This document shows, in pieces, positions 53,403-62,565 of a stretch of 64,000 nt of DNA. Numbering within the stretch: position 1 is the first letter of the stretch; each line of letters opens with the position of its first letter. The position numbers were made by a program, and so were the translations under genes. The stretch comes from Gracilibacillus sp. YIM 98692 (GTDB lineage Bacteria > Bacillota > Bacilli > Bacillales > Amphibacillaceae). A model generated the notes under the pieces. That model was not told the origin of the DNA and ran no database searches. It was given only the letters and a program-made list of their open reading frames with translations. The stretch covers positions 1 to 64,000 of the forward strand of contig NZ_WIXM01000001.1 of assembly GCF_010993965.1 (NCBI RefSeq), written 5' to 3'.

Positions 53403-55766
53403 TTACTTAGCACAAAATGCAATGTGACTTTCATCGCCTGTTTCAGTAATTGTTATCTTATATTCATTTTCATCATTCATTTCCTCAATAGAGATATGCT
53501 CTTGTTCAATCGGAATCCATTTATCTGATTGGATAACCATTTGCTCTTGTGGCTGGTGTGCTTTCACACTTATGAGCAATTGATCCTTACTTTCTTTTAG
53601 ATGGAATATTTCAGCCGTACTATATTTAATCAATAGCTCATCTGTTAATGAAATATTTACAGGAAGAATCAGCCCGCTTTTTCCCGGAACCGTCACAACA
53701 TTTCCGTTGAATAATGTATGATCTTTATATTGAATGGTTGTCTCTTTTTCATATTCATCGAAATTAGTTAAGAATAAAAATTGGCCGTACCCAGTTAATC
53801 TAGTAGAAATATCCACTTCATCATTTAACTGGAAGCTTGATTTTACATTTACCTTTGCTGCTAAGTTGATATATACGTTGTCCTTATATTGATAATCATG
53901 CTCCATGCTTATACCAAACATGACTAGCTTTCCTTTTCCTAAAGTCTTTTCAAATGCCACTACTTCTTTGTTCTCATCTTCTGACCACCCAAAAGCACCA
54001 TGATTAATATCATACGTTTCCATGCTATCTACTTTTATACTATCCACATCATCAATTTGAACAAACCCATTTTTCTTCCGAGATTTTGTGGATACACCAA
54101 TATAATCTTTTAGTATCGTGCACGGTTCATTATTCATATCTTTTGTTGGTATAACAGGGAACATGACTAATTGCCCCCCGTCTTCCATATACTGAATTAA
54201 CTTTTCTTGAATCTGTTTACTCATTCTTTGATGGGAAAACAACCATAAAGTTGGAACCTCGCTGACATCTATATCGCCCTGATTTAATAAGTTATATCCT
54301 TCATATATAATATTATTTTGCCTTAAACCTCTAGCAATCCCATTATTCATATTGGTTTCTCTTTCATCTTCTAAAGCTTGATCCTCAGAGACTGTATAGC
54401 TATTGCTGAACTCTGTCATATAATATTCAGGATTAAAGGCAAAATGTGTATCAAAATCTGGCTTTGATTGAGCTAACGACTCATTGTACGTAGATAACAC
54501 ACTGCCTAAATGCTGTATGACCTTATAATGTGGTCGTTTACGCCCATTCATATCTAAAGCGGCTTGCCATTCATGCCGCTTACCTAGCAGGCCGATCTCT
54601 TTATAGTTTTCACCACCAACAAACATATAATAATTGACAGCATTCATCCCATTCGCAACACATAACCTGGTCGTTAAATCGAAGCTGCTCGGCTGTAATC
54701 TCGGCTTATCCGGTATACTGCCGCCTTGAAATTCTGCTGAAAATAGCGGCTGTTCTTTCCACTGTATTGCTTTGGTAAAGGCATTAGCTAATACAATATC
54801 AACATAATTATCATATTCAATATTACCGATATAATAATCTCCAGCCATTAAAACATCATCGATTTTTGCCGCCTCTTGTAACTGTGAGATACCTATCGGA
54901 TACTTTGTCCCTCTTTTCACGATATCGATGGTATCAAATCCATGGATGTTTACCACAAAAGGAACTTTAATCCCTTCATTATCTGCTAGCTTCTGTAAGT
55001 ATTCAATATACTGGCGATAATGTATTCGCATGAAATAGCTAAATTCATTTTTTACTACCATACCATGGCTTTCATCCGGATCGGTTAGCTTGGAAGAAAC
55101 AAACTGATTGATATTGTCAGCATTTACATGAAACAATTGATTGAATTCTTCTAAAGAATATTTTTGTTCGAGATACTTTACAAATAATCTTTGTGTTTCT
55201 TCATTATAATCACCGTTATTGGTTACCCAATGAAACATACCTACTTCATTATCTAACTGAAATAAAATGACAGAACCGCCATTGTGTATTTGGTATGGTG
55301 CTAACACACGGCATATAAATTGGTACCAACGATCTACCTTTTCTAAATAAGTAGGATGCATATAGCTGACGACTCTAGTAGGGTGTATTTCCCCATCAGC
55401 TGTTTTAGCTAATGATTCTGGGTAATTTTCTATAAACCAAGTAGGGACACCATGATCCACCACCTCAGCCATAACATAAGGTCCTGGTCTTACTAAGCAG
55501 TACATATTTTCCTCTTGCACGATATTAAGAAACGTTACAAGGTCACGTTCTTCCCTTGTATTACCCTCTACATCTATTTTCCCTTCCTCATATTCATGTA
55601 CTACCCACGGAATATAAGTACTTACCATATTCATTCCCGCTTCTTTCATCTGTTTAATTCGGTTTCTCCATTCAGATTTAGGCACACGGAAATAATGTAA
55701 TTCTCCCCCAAAAATCATAACGGATTCGCCATTAATGACTAAACTTTGGTCTTTAACTTTGATCAC
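53403..55766 (-). CDS. GH35-family protein with GATase-like domain, paralogue 2
   Basis: 787 residues, paralogous to the GH35 protein at 32377: GGELHYFRVPKSEW, TYIPWVVHE, acid/base Glu in FQLDNEVG near residue 174, nucleophile Glu in FSAEFQGGS near 344, and a GATase-like middle domain (VPTLWLFSHQRMSKQIQEKLIQYMEDGGQLVMFP). No signal peptide, so cytoplasmic. GTG start at 55766 with AAGGAG nine bases upstream; the longer frame begins before that site. Adjacent to the GH3 gene, which argues for step-wise breakdown of one imported oligosaccharide. Confidence 0.87.
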   Translation of the reverse strand: MIKVKDQSLVINGESVMIFGGELHYFRVPKSEWRNRIKQMKEAGMNMVSTYIPWVVHEYEEGKIDVEGNTREERDLVTFLNIVQEENMYCLVRPGPYVMAEVVDHGVPTWFIENYPESLAKTADGEIHPTRVVSYMHPTYLEKVDRWYQFICRVLAPYQIHNGGSVILFQLDNEVGMFHWVTNNGDYNEETQRLFVKYLEQKYSLEEFNQLFHVNADNINQFVSSKLTDPDESHGMVVKNEFSYFMRIHYRQYIEYLQKLADNEGIKVPFVVNIHGFDTIDIVKRGTKYPIGISQLQEAAKIDDVLMAGDYYIGNIEYDNYVDIVLANAFTKAIQWKEQPLFSAEFQGGSIPDKPRLQPSSFDLTTRLCVANGMNAVNYYMFVGGENYKEIGLLGKRHEWQAALDMNGRKRPHYKVIQHLGSVLSTYNESLAQSKPDFDTHFAFNPEYYMTEFSNSYTVSEDQALEDERETNMNNGIARGLRQNNIIYEGYNLLNQGDIDVSEVPTLWLFSHQRMSKQIQEKLIQYMEDGGQLVMFPVIPTKDMNNEPCTILKDYIGVSTKSRKKNGFVQIDDVDSIKVDSMETYDINHGAFGWSEDENKEVVAFEKTLGKGKLVMFGISMEHDYQYKDNVYINLAAKVNVKSSFQLNDEVDISTRLTGYGQFLFLTNFDEYEKETTIQYKDHTLFNGNVVTVPGKSGLILPVNISLTDELLIKYSTAEIFHLKESKDQLLISVKAHQPQEQMVIQSDKWIPIEQEHISIEEMNDENEYKITITETGDESHIAFCAK

Positions 55767-55801
55767 ATTTAGACACTCCTTGAAAATATGTAGCATGTAT
55801 A

Positions 55802-55829
55802 AGGAGGGTGTAAAAACTTACATCCTCCT
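55802..55829 (-). other. Intercistronic hairpin between GH3 and GH35 genes
   Basis: Arms AGGAGGgTGTAA / TTACAtCCTCCT. As at 36202, one arm is CCTCCT and the other AGGAGG. No T run on the minus strand. Confidence 0.5.
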
Positions 55830-55847
55830 CCCCTTATTTTTTACTTT

Positions 55848-58004
55848 TTATTTTCTCAATTCAAACGACTGCTCCAAGCATTCTTGACTATTAGGTCCAA
55901 CAAACACATTGAATTTTCCGGCATCACTTTCGAACGATAGGTCTTCATGATAATAACGCAGTTGCTCTTCCGTTAATGTGAAGAATATTTCTTGTTCTTC
56001 TCCAGGATTTAATTCAATTTTTTGATATGCTTTTAATTCTTTTAGTGGTCGAACAACTTCACCCACTAGATCCCGCACATATAATTGAACAACCTCTTCA
56101 CCCTTAATAGAGCCTACATTTTTTACTTTTACAGATACTTTTATTTCATCATCAGCTGCTAAATAGTCTTTCGATAAAGTTAAATCATTGTATTGATATT
56201 TTGTATAGCTTAACCCGAATCCGAATGGAAAGAGCGGTTCATTTGGAACATCTAAATATTGAGATACATATCGTTCTTGTGCATCTGGCGCATCCTTTGG
56301 ACGACCTGTATTATAATGATTATAATAAACTGGCACTTGACCTACATTATAAGGAAACGACATCGTTAAACGACCTGAAGGATTAACATCCCCATACAGT
56401 AAATCAGCAATCGCTCTTCCACCTTCTGTACCAGGGAACCATGCCTCTAAAAGGCCATCAGACTCTTCATATACTCCATGCAAGTCTAGTGGTCGACCGT
56501 TAATCAATACAGATACGATAGGTTTATTCAATTTCTTCATTTCTTCTATCAATTTTAATTGCACATCAGGTAGGCAAATATTGGAACGACTCCCCGCTTC
56601 ACCACTCATCTCAGATTTTTCTCCTAAAGCTAACACAATAACATCTGCATCATTTGCCACTTTAACTGCTTCCGAAAATTGATCCTCTGTAGCAGATTCA
56701 ATGTCACTACCTTGAGCCATGAAGACATTATCTGCCCCCGCTTTTTGAGCAATTCCATCGTAAATCTTGACAGCATCCTCTTTAGAACCTTGCCAAGACC
56801 ATTGCCCAAGGATGTCACCATTATTTGCAAACGGACCAATAAGCGCTATTTTTTTATCTTTTTGAAGCGGCAGAATTTCTTCGTTCTTCAATAAAACGCA
56901 TGATTTAGCAGCAAGTTCATAAGCTGCCTCACGATGCTCTGTACTCATGATTACTTCTTTTTCTAATTGTTCATCTGCACCTCTATAAGGATTTTCGAAC
57001 AATCCTAGTTTTTGTTTAAGTTCCAGTATACGTAAAACAGCTTCATCAATAAGCTCTTCCTTAACAGCGCCAGAATCCACTAATTCCTTTAAGTTTTTCA
57101 CATAACATGCAGTCATCATTTCGATATCCACACCAGCATTAATTGCTTTCCGTGCTGCTTCACTTTCATCTCCAGCTACACCATGAGGAATTAATTCTTT
57201 GACAGCACCCCAATCGGAGATCATAACACCATCAAAACCCCATTCTTCTCTCAATAAATCTCTCATCAGTTTTTTGTTACCTGTTGCCGGTACTCCATCA
57301 ACTGTATTAAAAGCTGTCATCACCATTTCACAGCCTTCATCAAGAGCTGCCTTATAGGCTGGTAAATAATTCTCTCTCAGTTCTCTTTCTGACATATTGA
57401 CGGTATTGTAGTCTCGTCCACCCTCTGGTGCTCCATAAGCGGCAAAATGTTTAACACAAGCTGCAACTTTGTTTTTATCATTAGTTAAGTCATTTCCTTG
57501 GAAGCCTCGTACAAAAGCTTTTGCAAATACACTATTAAGGTACGGATCTTCACCAGTCGTTTCCATAACTCTTCCCCAACGCGGATCTCTAACTAAATCC
57601 ACCATTGGTGCAAAGGTAACATGTACGCCCGAGACAGCAGCTTCTTTTGCCGCAATTTCCGCACTGCGTTCTGCAAGTTTTTCATCCCATGAACAACCTA
57701 TTGCTAATGGCACCGGAAATATCGTTTTAAATCCGTGTACAATATCAGCCATCATTAGTAATGGTATTCCTAATCTATTGTTCTCTAGGTGAACCTTTTG
57801 TATATTTGTAACTTCCTTCGCACCTGATGCACCAAGAACAGAACCACTATTTTGAATCATTTCTTCAGTTATACCCATATCTTCCATCGGTCCCGTAATT
57901 TCACCTTGGGTTTCTGCACCTGCATAAAACAAAGTTGCTAGTTGAATTAATTGATCTTTCTTCTCATCTAAAGTCATATCATTTAGTAATTGTCTTAGAT
58001 TCAT
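55848..58004 (-). CDS. GH3-family beta-glucosidase
   Basis: 718 residues with the three-part GH3 layout: N-terminal TIM barrel (APMVDLVRDPRWGRVMETTGEDPYLN, KHFAAYGAPEGGRDYNTV), nucleophile Asp in VMISDWGAV near residue 263, the second alpha/beta domain (VLALGEKSEMSGEAGSRSNICLP with a candidate acid/base Glu), and a C-terminal fibronectin III-like domain. No signal peptide, so it acts on imported sugar. A GH3 beta-glucosidase with 1,2-linkage preference accompanies the oligoglucan phosphorylase in Listeria, the pattern seen here. Ribosome site GAGGGGG. Confidence 0.9.
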   Translation of the reverse strand: MNLRQLLNDMTLDEKKDQLIQLATLFYAGAETQGEITGPMEDMGITEEMIQNSGSVLGASGAKEVTNIQKVHLENNRLGIPLLMMADIVHGFKTIFPVPLAIGCSWDEKLAERSAEIAAKEAAVSGVHVTFAPMVDLVRDPRWGRVMETTGEDPYLNSVFAKAFVRGFQGNDLTNDKNKVAACVKHFAAYGAPEGGRDYNTVNMSERELRENYLPAYKAALDEGCEMVMTAFNTVDGVPATGNKKLMRDLLREEWGFDGVMISDWGAVKELIPHGVAGDESEAARKAINAGVDIEMMTACYVKNLKELVDSGAVKEELIDEAVLRILELKQKLGLFENPYRGADEQLEKEVIMSTEHREAAYELAAKSCVLLKNEEILPLQKDKKIALIGPFANNGDILGQWSWQGSKEDAVKIYDGIAQKAGADNVFMAQGSDIESATEDQFSEAVKVANDADVIVLALGEKSEMSGEAGSRSNICLPDVQLKLIEEMKKLNKPIVSVLINGRPLDLHGVYEESDGLLEAWFPGTEGGRAIADLLYGDVNPSGRLTMSFPYNVGQVPVYYNHYNTGRPKDAPDAQERYVSQYLDVPNEPLFPFGFGLSYTKYQYNDLTLSKDYLAADDEIKVSVKVKNVGSIKGEEVVQLYVRDLVGEVVRPLKELKAYQKIELNPGEEQEIFFTLTEEQLRYYHEDLSFESDAGKFNVFVGPNSQECLEQSFELRK

Positions 58005-58044
58005 TATTTTTCCCCCTCATAAAAACATAACCATAACAATAAAG

Positions 58045-58866
58045 CTATTTTATTCCTGATACATTGAAACCTTCTACTAAATATTTTTGGAAAATCATAA
58101 AAATAATAAGAATAGGCACTACCATAAATGCCGAACCTGCCATTTGTAATCCATAGTTCGTTGCATATTGATCTTGCAATAGTGACAACCCTACAGATAA
58201 CGTGTATAATCTTTGGTCATTTGCTATAATTAATGGCCACAAGAAACTGTTCCATGATGCAATAAATGTCAGGATGACTTGTACTGATAAAATTGGCTTC
58301 GCTAATGGAATAATCAATTTAAAGAAAATATATATTTCTCCCGCACCATCTAGTCGTGCCGCCTCTATCAAATCATCCGGCACTGTAACCATAAATTGCC
58401 TGATTAAAAAGATCATAAAGGCAACTATTAAACCTGGAAGTACGATCCCAGTCATCGTATTTGTTAAACCCATCTCATTAATGATTAGGTAAGTCGGAAT
58501 CATTGTTATTTGTCCTGGTAGCATCATCGTAACAAGTACTACCATAAACCAAATTTCTTTTCCTCTAAATTCAAACTTTCCAAAACCATATCCCGCCATT
58601 GTATTTAGTAACAAACCTACCATCGAGAAAAACACGATAATTAACGTATTTACTAAATATACATCAAAATTTAGATTCTGGAATAACTCCAAATAATTTT
58701 GAAAAGTTGGATTTTGAGGAAATAATGTTGGCGGTATTTGCAAAACTTCTCTTTCGGTCTTAAAGGAACTTAATATCATCCATATAAATGGTAAAGAAAC
58801 CGAAATACCTCCAAAAACGAGTAAAAATGTTACGATAAACTTTTCTAATTTACTCTTAGGTTCCAT
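58045..58866 (-). CDS. CUT1 ABC sugar permease, MalG type (pair 3)
   Basis: 273 residues, six predicted membrane segments, EAA loop DLIEAARLDGAGEIYIFFKLIIP, C-terminus KYLVEGFNVSGIK. The start at 58866 has GAGGTG upstream; the in-frame GTG nine bases earlier belongs to that site. Cotranscribed with MalF-type gene ten bases upstream. Confidence 0.92.
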   Translation of the reverse strand: MEPKSKLEKFIVTFLLVFGGISVSLPFIWMILSSFKTEREVLQIPPTLFPQNPTFQNYLELFQNLNFDVYLVNTLIIVFFSMVGLLLNTMAGYGFGKFEFRGKEIWFMVVLVTMMLPGQITMIPTYLIINEMGLTNTMTGIVLPGLIVAFMIFLIRQFMVTVPDDLIEAARLDGAGEIYIFFKLIIPLAKPILSVQVILTFIASWNSFLWPLIIANDQRLYTLSVGLSLLQDQYATNYGLQMAGSAFMVVPILIIFMIFQKYLVEGFNVSGIK

Positions 58867-58876
58867 TGAGAACACC

Positions 58877-59764
58877 TCACAATGTTTGGTCTTTTTTTCT
58901 AAATCTGAATTGAATGATAGTGGCTATAATGACAATGATAAACAGCACAAAAGATGCTGCTGCAGCGTATCCAAAATCGTTATATTCAAAACCTCTTTGA
59001 TAAATATATAACGCCATAGAATTTGTTCCATTTAATGGACCACCATCTGTCATTACAAACGGTTCTTCGAAAAATTGAAGCCAGCCTATCACTGTTGTTA
59101 CAGTTACAAAAAATGTTGCGAAACTCATGGATGGTAACGTTATCTTGAAGAACTTCTGCCAACGGTTTGCCCCATCAATATCAGCTGCCTCATAATAATC
59201 TCTTGGTATTGACTGTAATGCCGCTAAAAAGATCAACATACTCACACCATTACTTTTCCATACTGCTAGAATGATTAAGGAGAATTTTGCAACCAACGGA
59301 TCTTCTAACCATGGCACAGACTGAATATTCACGAGTGATAATATATAATTAAACAAGCCATATTGTTGGTTATATAAAAATCCCCAAACCACTGCTATTG
59401 CTACTATATTAGTGACGGAAGGCATATAGTAAATCAACCTAAAAGTAGAAGATAACCATTTCCCTACCATTGATAATAATAAAGCAATCACTAATGAGCT
59501 AGAAACAGCCAATGGAACACCTATGATGACATAGAAAAAAGTATTGAATATGGACTCCAGAAATACTTCGTCCTGAAATAATTTAACAAAGTTTTCAAAA
59601 CCTACGAAATTGACTTTTGACCAATCTGCTAAACCAATTAGAGTTAGATCGGTGAAACTAATTCCTAACGAGAGAAATATTGGTGCAAAAGAAAACACCA
59701 TTAGTAATAACACTGCAGGACCAATAAAGAATAGTGGCATTAATTTGTATTTCCATTTAGTCAT
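58877..59764 (-). CDS. CUT1 ABC sugar permease, MalF type (pair 3)
   Basis: 295 residues, six predicted membrane segments, EAA loop DYYEAADIDGANRWQKFFKITLP. Middle gene of a binding protein-MalF-MalG set, followed by GH3 and GH35 genes. Confidence 0.92.
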   Translation of the reverse strand: MTKWKYKLMPLFFIGPAVLLLMVFSFAPIFLSLGISFTDLTLIGLADWSKVNFVGFENFVKLFQDEVFLESIFNTFFYVIIGVPLAVSSSLVIALLLSMVGKWLSSTFRLIYYMPSVTNIVAIAVVWGFLYNQQYGLFNYILSLVNIQSVPWLEDPLVAKFSLIILAVWKSNGVSMLIFLAALQSIPRDYYEAADIDGANRWQKFFKITLPSMSFATFFVTVTTVIGWLQFFEEPFVMTDGGPLNGTNSMALYIYQRGFEYNDFGYAAAASFVLFIIVIIATIIQFRFRKKDQTL

Positions 59765-59788
59765 CTTTCATCACCCGCCTTAAGCAAT

Positions 59789-59818
59789 ATAGGGCGCATA
59801 ATTTAGAATGCACCCTAT
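59789..59818 (-). other. Intercistronic hairpin between binding protein and permease
   Basis: ATAGGGcGCAT / ATGCaCCCTAT, one mismatch, just after the binding-protein stop. Same position as the hairpin at 13391 in the first importer. Confidence 0.5.
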
Positions 59819-59828
59819 TTTTAAGTTT

Positions 59829-61040
59829 TTAATCTGCTAGAATATCTGATACTTTTGCTCGATATTCCTCTAAAGTTGACTCTAAATCTGCTCCGCCTCT
59901 ATACACTTCTTCCAGATACTTCAGCAATTCTTCACTTATTTCCGTATACTCCGTGATCATTGGTAATACCTCTGTTGATTGCAGCTGTTCACCAAACACA
60001 CTAAACATAGGGTCATCTGCTAGAACTGGATCTTCCCATGCTTCTAAATTGGCTGGTAACTCATTTACTTCTTTGTACCATTCTAATTGGGTATCTGCAT
60101 CAGCTAGGTAATTAATAAAATCTAAGGATTGTTCTACCTTTTCAGAATTATGGAACACCCCAAAGTGAGAGCCTCCGATCATAGAACGGTTTGTTTCTTG
60201 ACCTGGCATGACACGAACATCCCATTTTCCTTCAATTTCAGGAGCACCTTCACTGATTGTTTTAATATCCCATGGCCCGCTGAAAAACATTGGTTTAGAA
60301 CCTTCACTAAATGCTTGAACTAGTTCTTTACCTTCTTCTAATTGTGACAAACCTTCTTCATAAAAAGTTTTATACTTTGACATCGCTTCCAAAAATTTAG
60401 GATCTTCAAAATTACTTGCACCTTCATCTACGTTATAGTTCCAACCATGTTGCCAAGCAAGCATAAATGGATATTGTGGATCTTCTTGAGGCAGGTCAAT
60501 GGCATACTGATCATCGCCTCGTTCTGCCAGCTTTCTAGAAGCATCGACCATATCATCCCATGTTTCTGGTCCTTCTGGATAACCTACATCGGCTAACAAA
60601 TCTGTTCTATAAAATAAAACTCTTGTATCAACATGAAACGGTATCCCAATCGTTTCTCCTTCATATTTCGTTGTACCAATTGCACCTTCATAGAAATTGT
60701 CAGGATTGAAATTCTCATACTCACCTACATATTCTGATAAATCCTTAAACATTCCTGCACTTGCATATTCTGGTACACCTGTAGTCCCCACTTGTACTAC
60801 ATCCGGTCCTTCACCTGAAGCGATTGCCGTTAAAAACTTATCTCGTACTTCTCCCCAAGGAATAACTTGAACTTCTACAGATACATCATTTTCTTCTTCA
60901 TACTTTTTCGCAAATTCTTCCATCGAGTTATTCATTGTCCAAACTTTAATAGTGTTTTCATCATCTCCACCTGCACAACCTACCACCAATAACATTACAG
61001 CAACAAACAAACTCATCAATAAAACTATTTTATTTCTCAT
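59829..61040 (-). CDS. ABC sugar-binding lipoprotein
   Basis: 403 residues: lipoprotein signal with LVVGC and acylated Cys22, then a family 1 solute-binding fold (IKVWTMNNSMEEFAKKYEEENDVSVEVQVIPWGEVRDKF). The start at 61040 has AGGGGTG upstream; a GTG three codons earlier overlaps that site. Serves the permease pair at 58045-59764. By synteny with Listeria the ligand could be sophoro-oligosaccharides, but this is inference. Confidence 0.92.
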   Translation of the reverse strand: MRNKIVLLMSLFVAVMLLVVGCAGGDDENTIKVWTMNNSMEEFAKKYEEENDVSVEVQVIPWGEVRDKFLTAIASGEGPDVVQVGTTGVPEYASAGMFKDLSEYVGEYENFNPDNFYEGAIGTTKYEGETIGIPFHVDTRVLFYRTDLLADVGYPEGPETWDDMVDASRKLAERGDDQYAIDLPQEDPQYPFMLAWQHGWNYNVDEGASNFEDPKFLEAMSKYKTFYEEGLSQLEEGKELVQAFSEGSKPMFFSGPWDIKTISEGAPEIEGKWDVRVMPGQETNRSMIGGSHFGVFHNSEKVEQSLDFINYLADADTQLEWYKEVNELPANLEAWEDPVLADDPMFSVFGEQLQSTEVLPMITEYTEISEELLKYLEEVYRGGADLESTLEEYRAKVSDILAD

Positions 61041-61087
61041 TCTCTGCACCCCTTTTAGATTTAAATGTTGTGATGATTAAGAGTTTA

Positions 61088-61128
61088 GTAATGTTTTATC
61101 CACCCCCTTTAAAGAAGTAAAGCATTAC
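61088..61128 (-). other. Intercistronic hairpin between LacI and binding-protein genes
   Basis: GTAATG-TTTTA / TAAAGCATTAC at the LacI stop codon. No T run follows on the minus strand, so read-through from the LacI promoter into the importer genes is likely. Confidence 0.4.
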
Positions 61129-62114
61129 AGTTTTTTAACAGAATCTCTAATAATTAAATCCGTATGCAATTCAAAAGTTGAATTCACTTTCTCGTTATTA
61201 AGCATTTGAAAAATAACGTGTGATGCTGACGCACCCATTTCATACTTAGGTTGTCGTATAGTTGTTAATTTTGGATATACATATTTGGCTTCCAAAATAT
61301 CATCAAATCCAATAATGGAAATGTCATCAGGTATATCCATTCCTCTTTTTTTAAAAGCCTCCATGCCTCCGATAGCCATTTCATCATTAGCAAAAAAAAC
61401 AGCAGTAGGGACCTGATCTTGTGCAGCTAATATATTTGCAGCACTTTCTCCACCTTCCCGTGTAAAATTACCAGATACCATCCATTTATTTTGAAGTTCT
61501 ATGTTGTAAAATTGTAAAGCTTCTTGGTATCCAGCAAAACGCATTTGGTTGTCATAAGAGTCAGATGGACCATTCACAAAAGCGATGTCAGTATGACCAT
61601 TTTGTATTAAGTATTCTGTTGCTTTGAATCCACCTTTCTTATTATCAACTTTTACATGTACTGTCGAATCCACTTCTATTTCTCTGTCTAACAATATAAT
61701 GGGAAAATGATGATGAGCTACATCTTTTAACATCTCATCAGTGATATTGTGCGCCAATACAATACAGCCATCTACGCGATGTTCCGTCAAAAACTTTGCA
61801 GCTGTTGAATTTTCTCCACCTATAGCACTGCATGCGATTAAATCATATCCATGATCTGTTGCTACATCCTGCACACCTCTAATTAATTCAGAATAGAAAG
61901 GACCTGACAGATCACTCAATATCAGAGCCAACGTTTTAGTTGAGGCTCTTTTCAAGTCACTAGCAAACCCATTTTTTCGATAGTTAAGCTCTTTAGCTGC
62001 TTGTAATACTTTATCTTTCGTTTTCGGACTTACTTTTTTTACACCATTTAAAGCATACGAAGCTGTCGATACTGCAACATTAGCTTTCTTTGCGACATCT
62101 TTTATTGTTACCAA
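61125..62114 (-). CDS. LacI-family transcriptional regulator
   Basis: 329 residues: HTH VTIKDVAKKANVAVSTASYALNGVKKVSPKTKDKVL and a sugar-binding sensing domain. TTG at 62114 fits the GGGGTG ribosome site better than a GTG nine bases upstream. It precedes the importer-GH3-GH35 genes in one likely transcript and has three palindromes in its promoter region. Paralogue of the LacI gene at 52273. Confidence 0.92.
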   Translation of the reverse strand: MVTIKDVAKKANVAVSTASYALNGVKKVSPKTKDKVLQAAKELNYRKNGFASDLKRASTKTLALILSDLSGPFYSELIRGVQDVATDHGYDLIACSAIGGENSTAAKFLTEHRVDGCIVLAHNITDEMLKDVAHHHFPIILLDREIEVDSTVHVKVDNKKGGFKATEYLIQNGHTDIAFVNGPSDSYDNQMRFAGYQEALQFYNIELQNKWMVSGNFTREGGESAANILAAQDQVPTAVFFANDEMAIGGMEAFKKRGMDIPDDISIIGFDDILEAKYVYPKLTTIRQPKYEMGASASHVIFQMLNNEKVNSTFELHTDLIIRDSVKKL

Positions 62115-62130
62115 TTTTCTCACCCCTGTA

Positions 62131-62226
62131 TTTCATCGAAACGTTTCGATGAAATCGTTTTTAAAAATAGGTTTATTAAACCTATACTCTCCTAATAACA
62201 CAATACTTATAATTGAAACGTTTCGA
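62131..62226. promoter_or_regulatory. Operator cluster upstream of the LacI gene
   Basis: Three palindromes within 96 bp: a perfect 24-bp one at 62131-62154 (centre GAAACGTTTC), a perfect 19-nt one at 62167-62185 (ATAGGTTTA-T-TAAACCTAT), and a near-perfect TTGAAACGTTTCGA at 62213-62226. The two GAAACGTTTC sites are 77 bp apart centre to centre, about seven helical turns, which would allow DNA looping. The first sits 17 bp from the start codon. The rest of 62115-62565 holds only the terminator. Confidence 0.75.
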
Positions 62227-62422
62227 CAAATTGATTATAATATAGAATGTATTCGTTTTCAACATATTTTTGTGAATTTTTATTTTACTTTTAAAGAAAT
62301 ACTGTAACAAAAGAGCTAATAGTCCTTCATAAAAAATTCCACGGGTATTTTCAAACATATAATAAAAACATCATTTCTCAGAAAGGAGCTGATTTTAAGA
62401 TCCAACACTTTTTTATTTCATA

Positions 62423-62456
62423 AAAAAATCACTTATCTAAAGATAAGTGATTTTTT
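62423..62456. terminator. Bidirectional terminator after the aldo/keto reductase gene
   Basis: Perfect 16-bp stem AAAAAATCACTTATCT / AGATAAGTGATTTTTT with a two-base loop, about 110 bp after the stop codon of the minus-strand gene at 62566. Confidence 0.9.
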
Positions 62457-62565
62457 GCCCCTAGAGTTCATTCCTGTACTCATACCTCAATTTAGTAGGT
62501 TGTGCATTTTTCGTTAATTATATTGAAAAACATTATCATTCGAATGTTAAAAACTTGTCAAGTTA

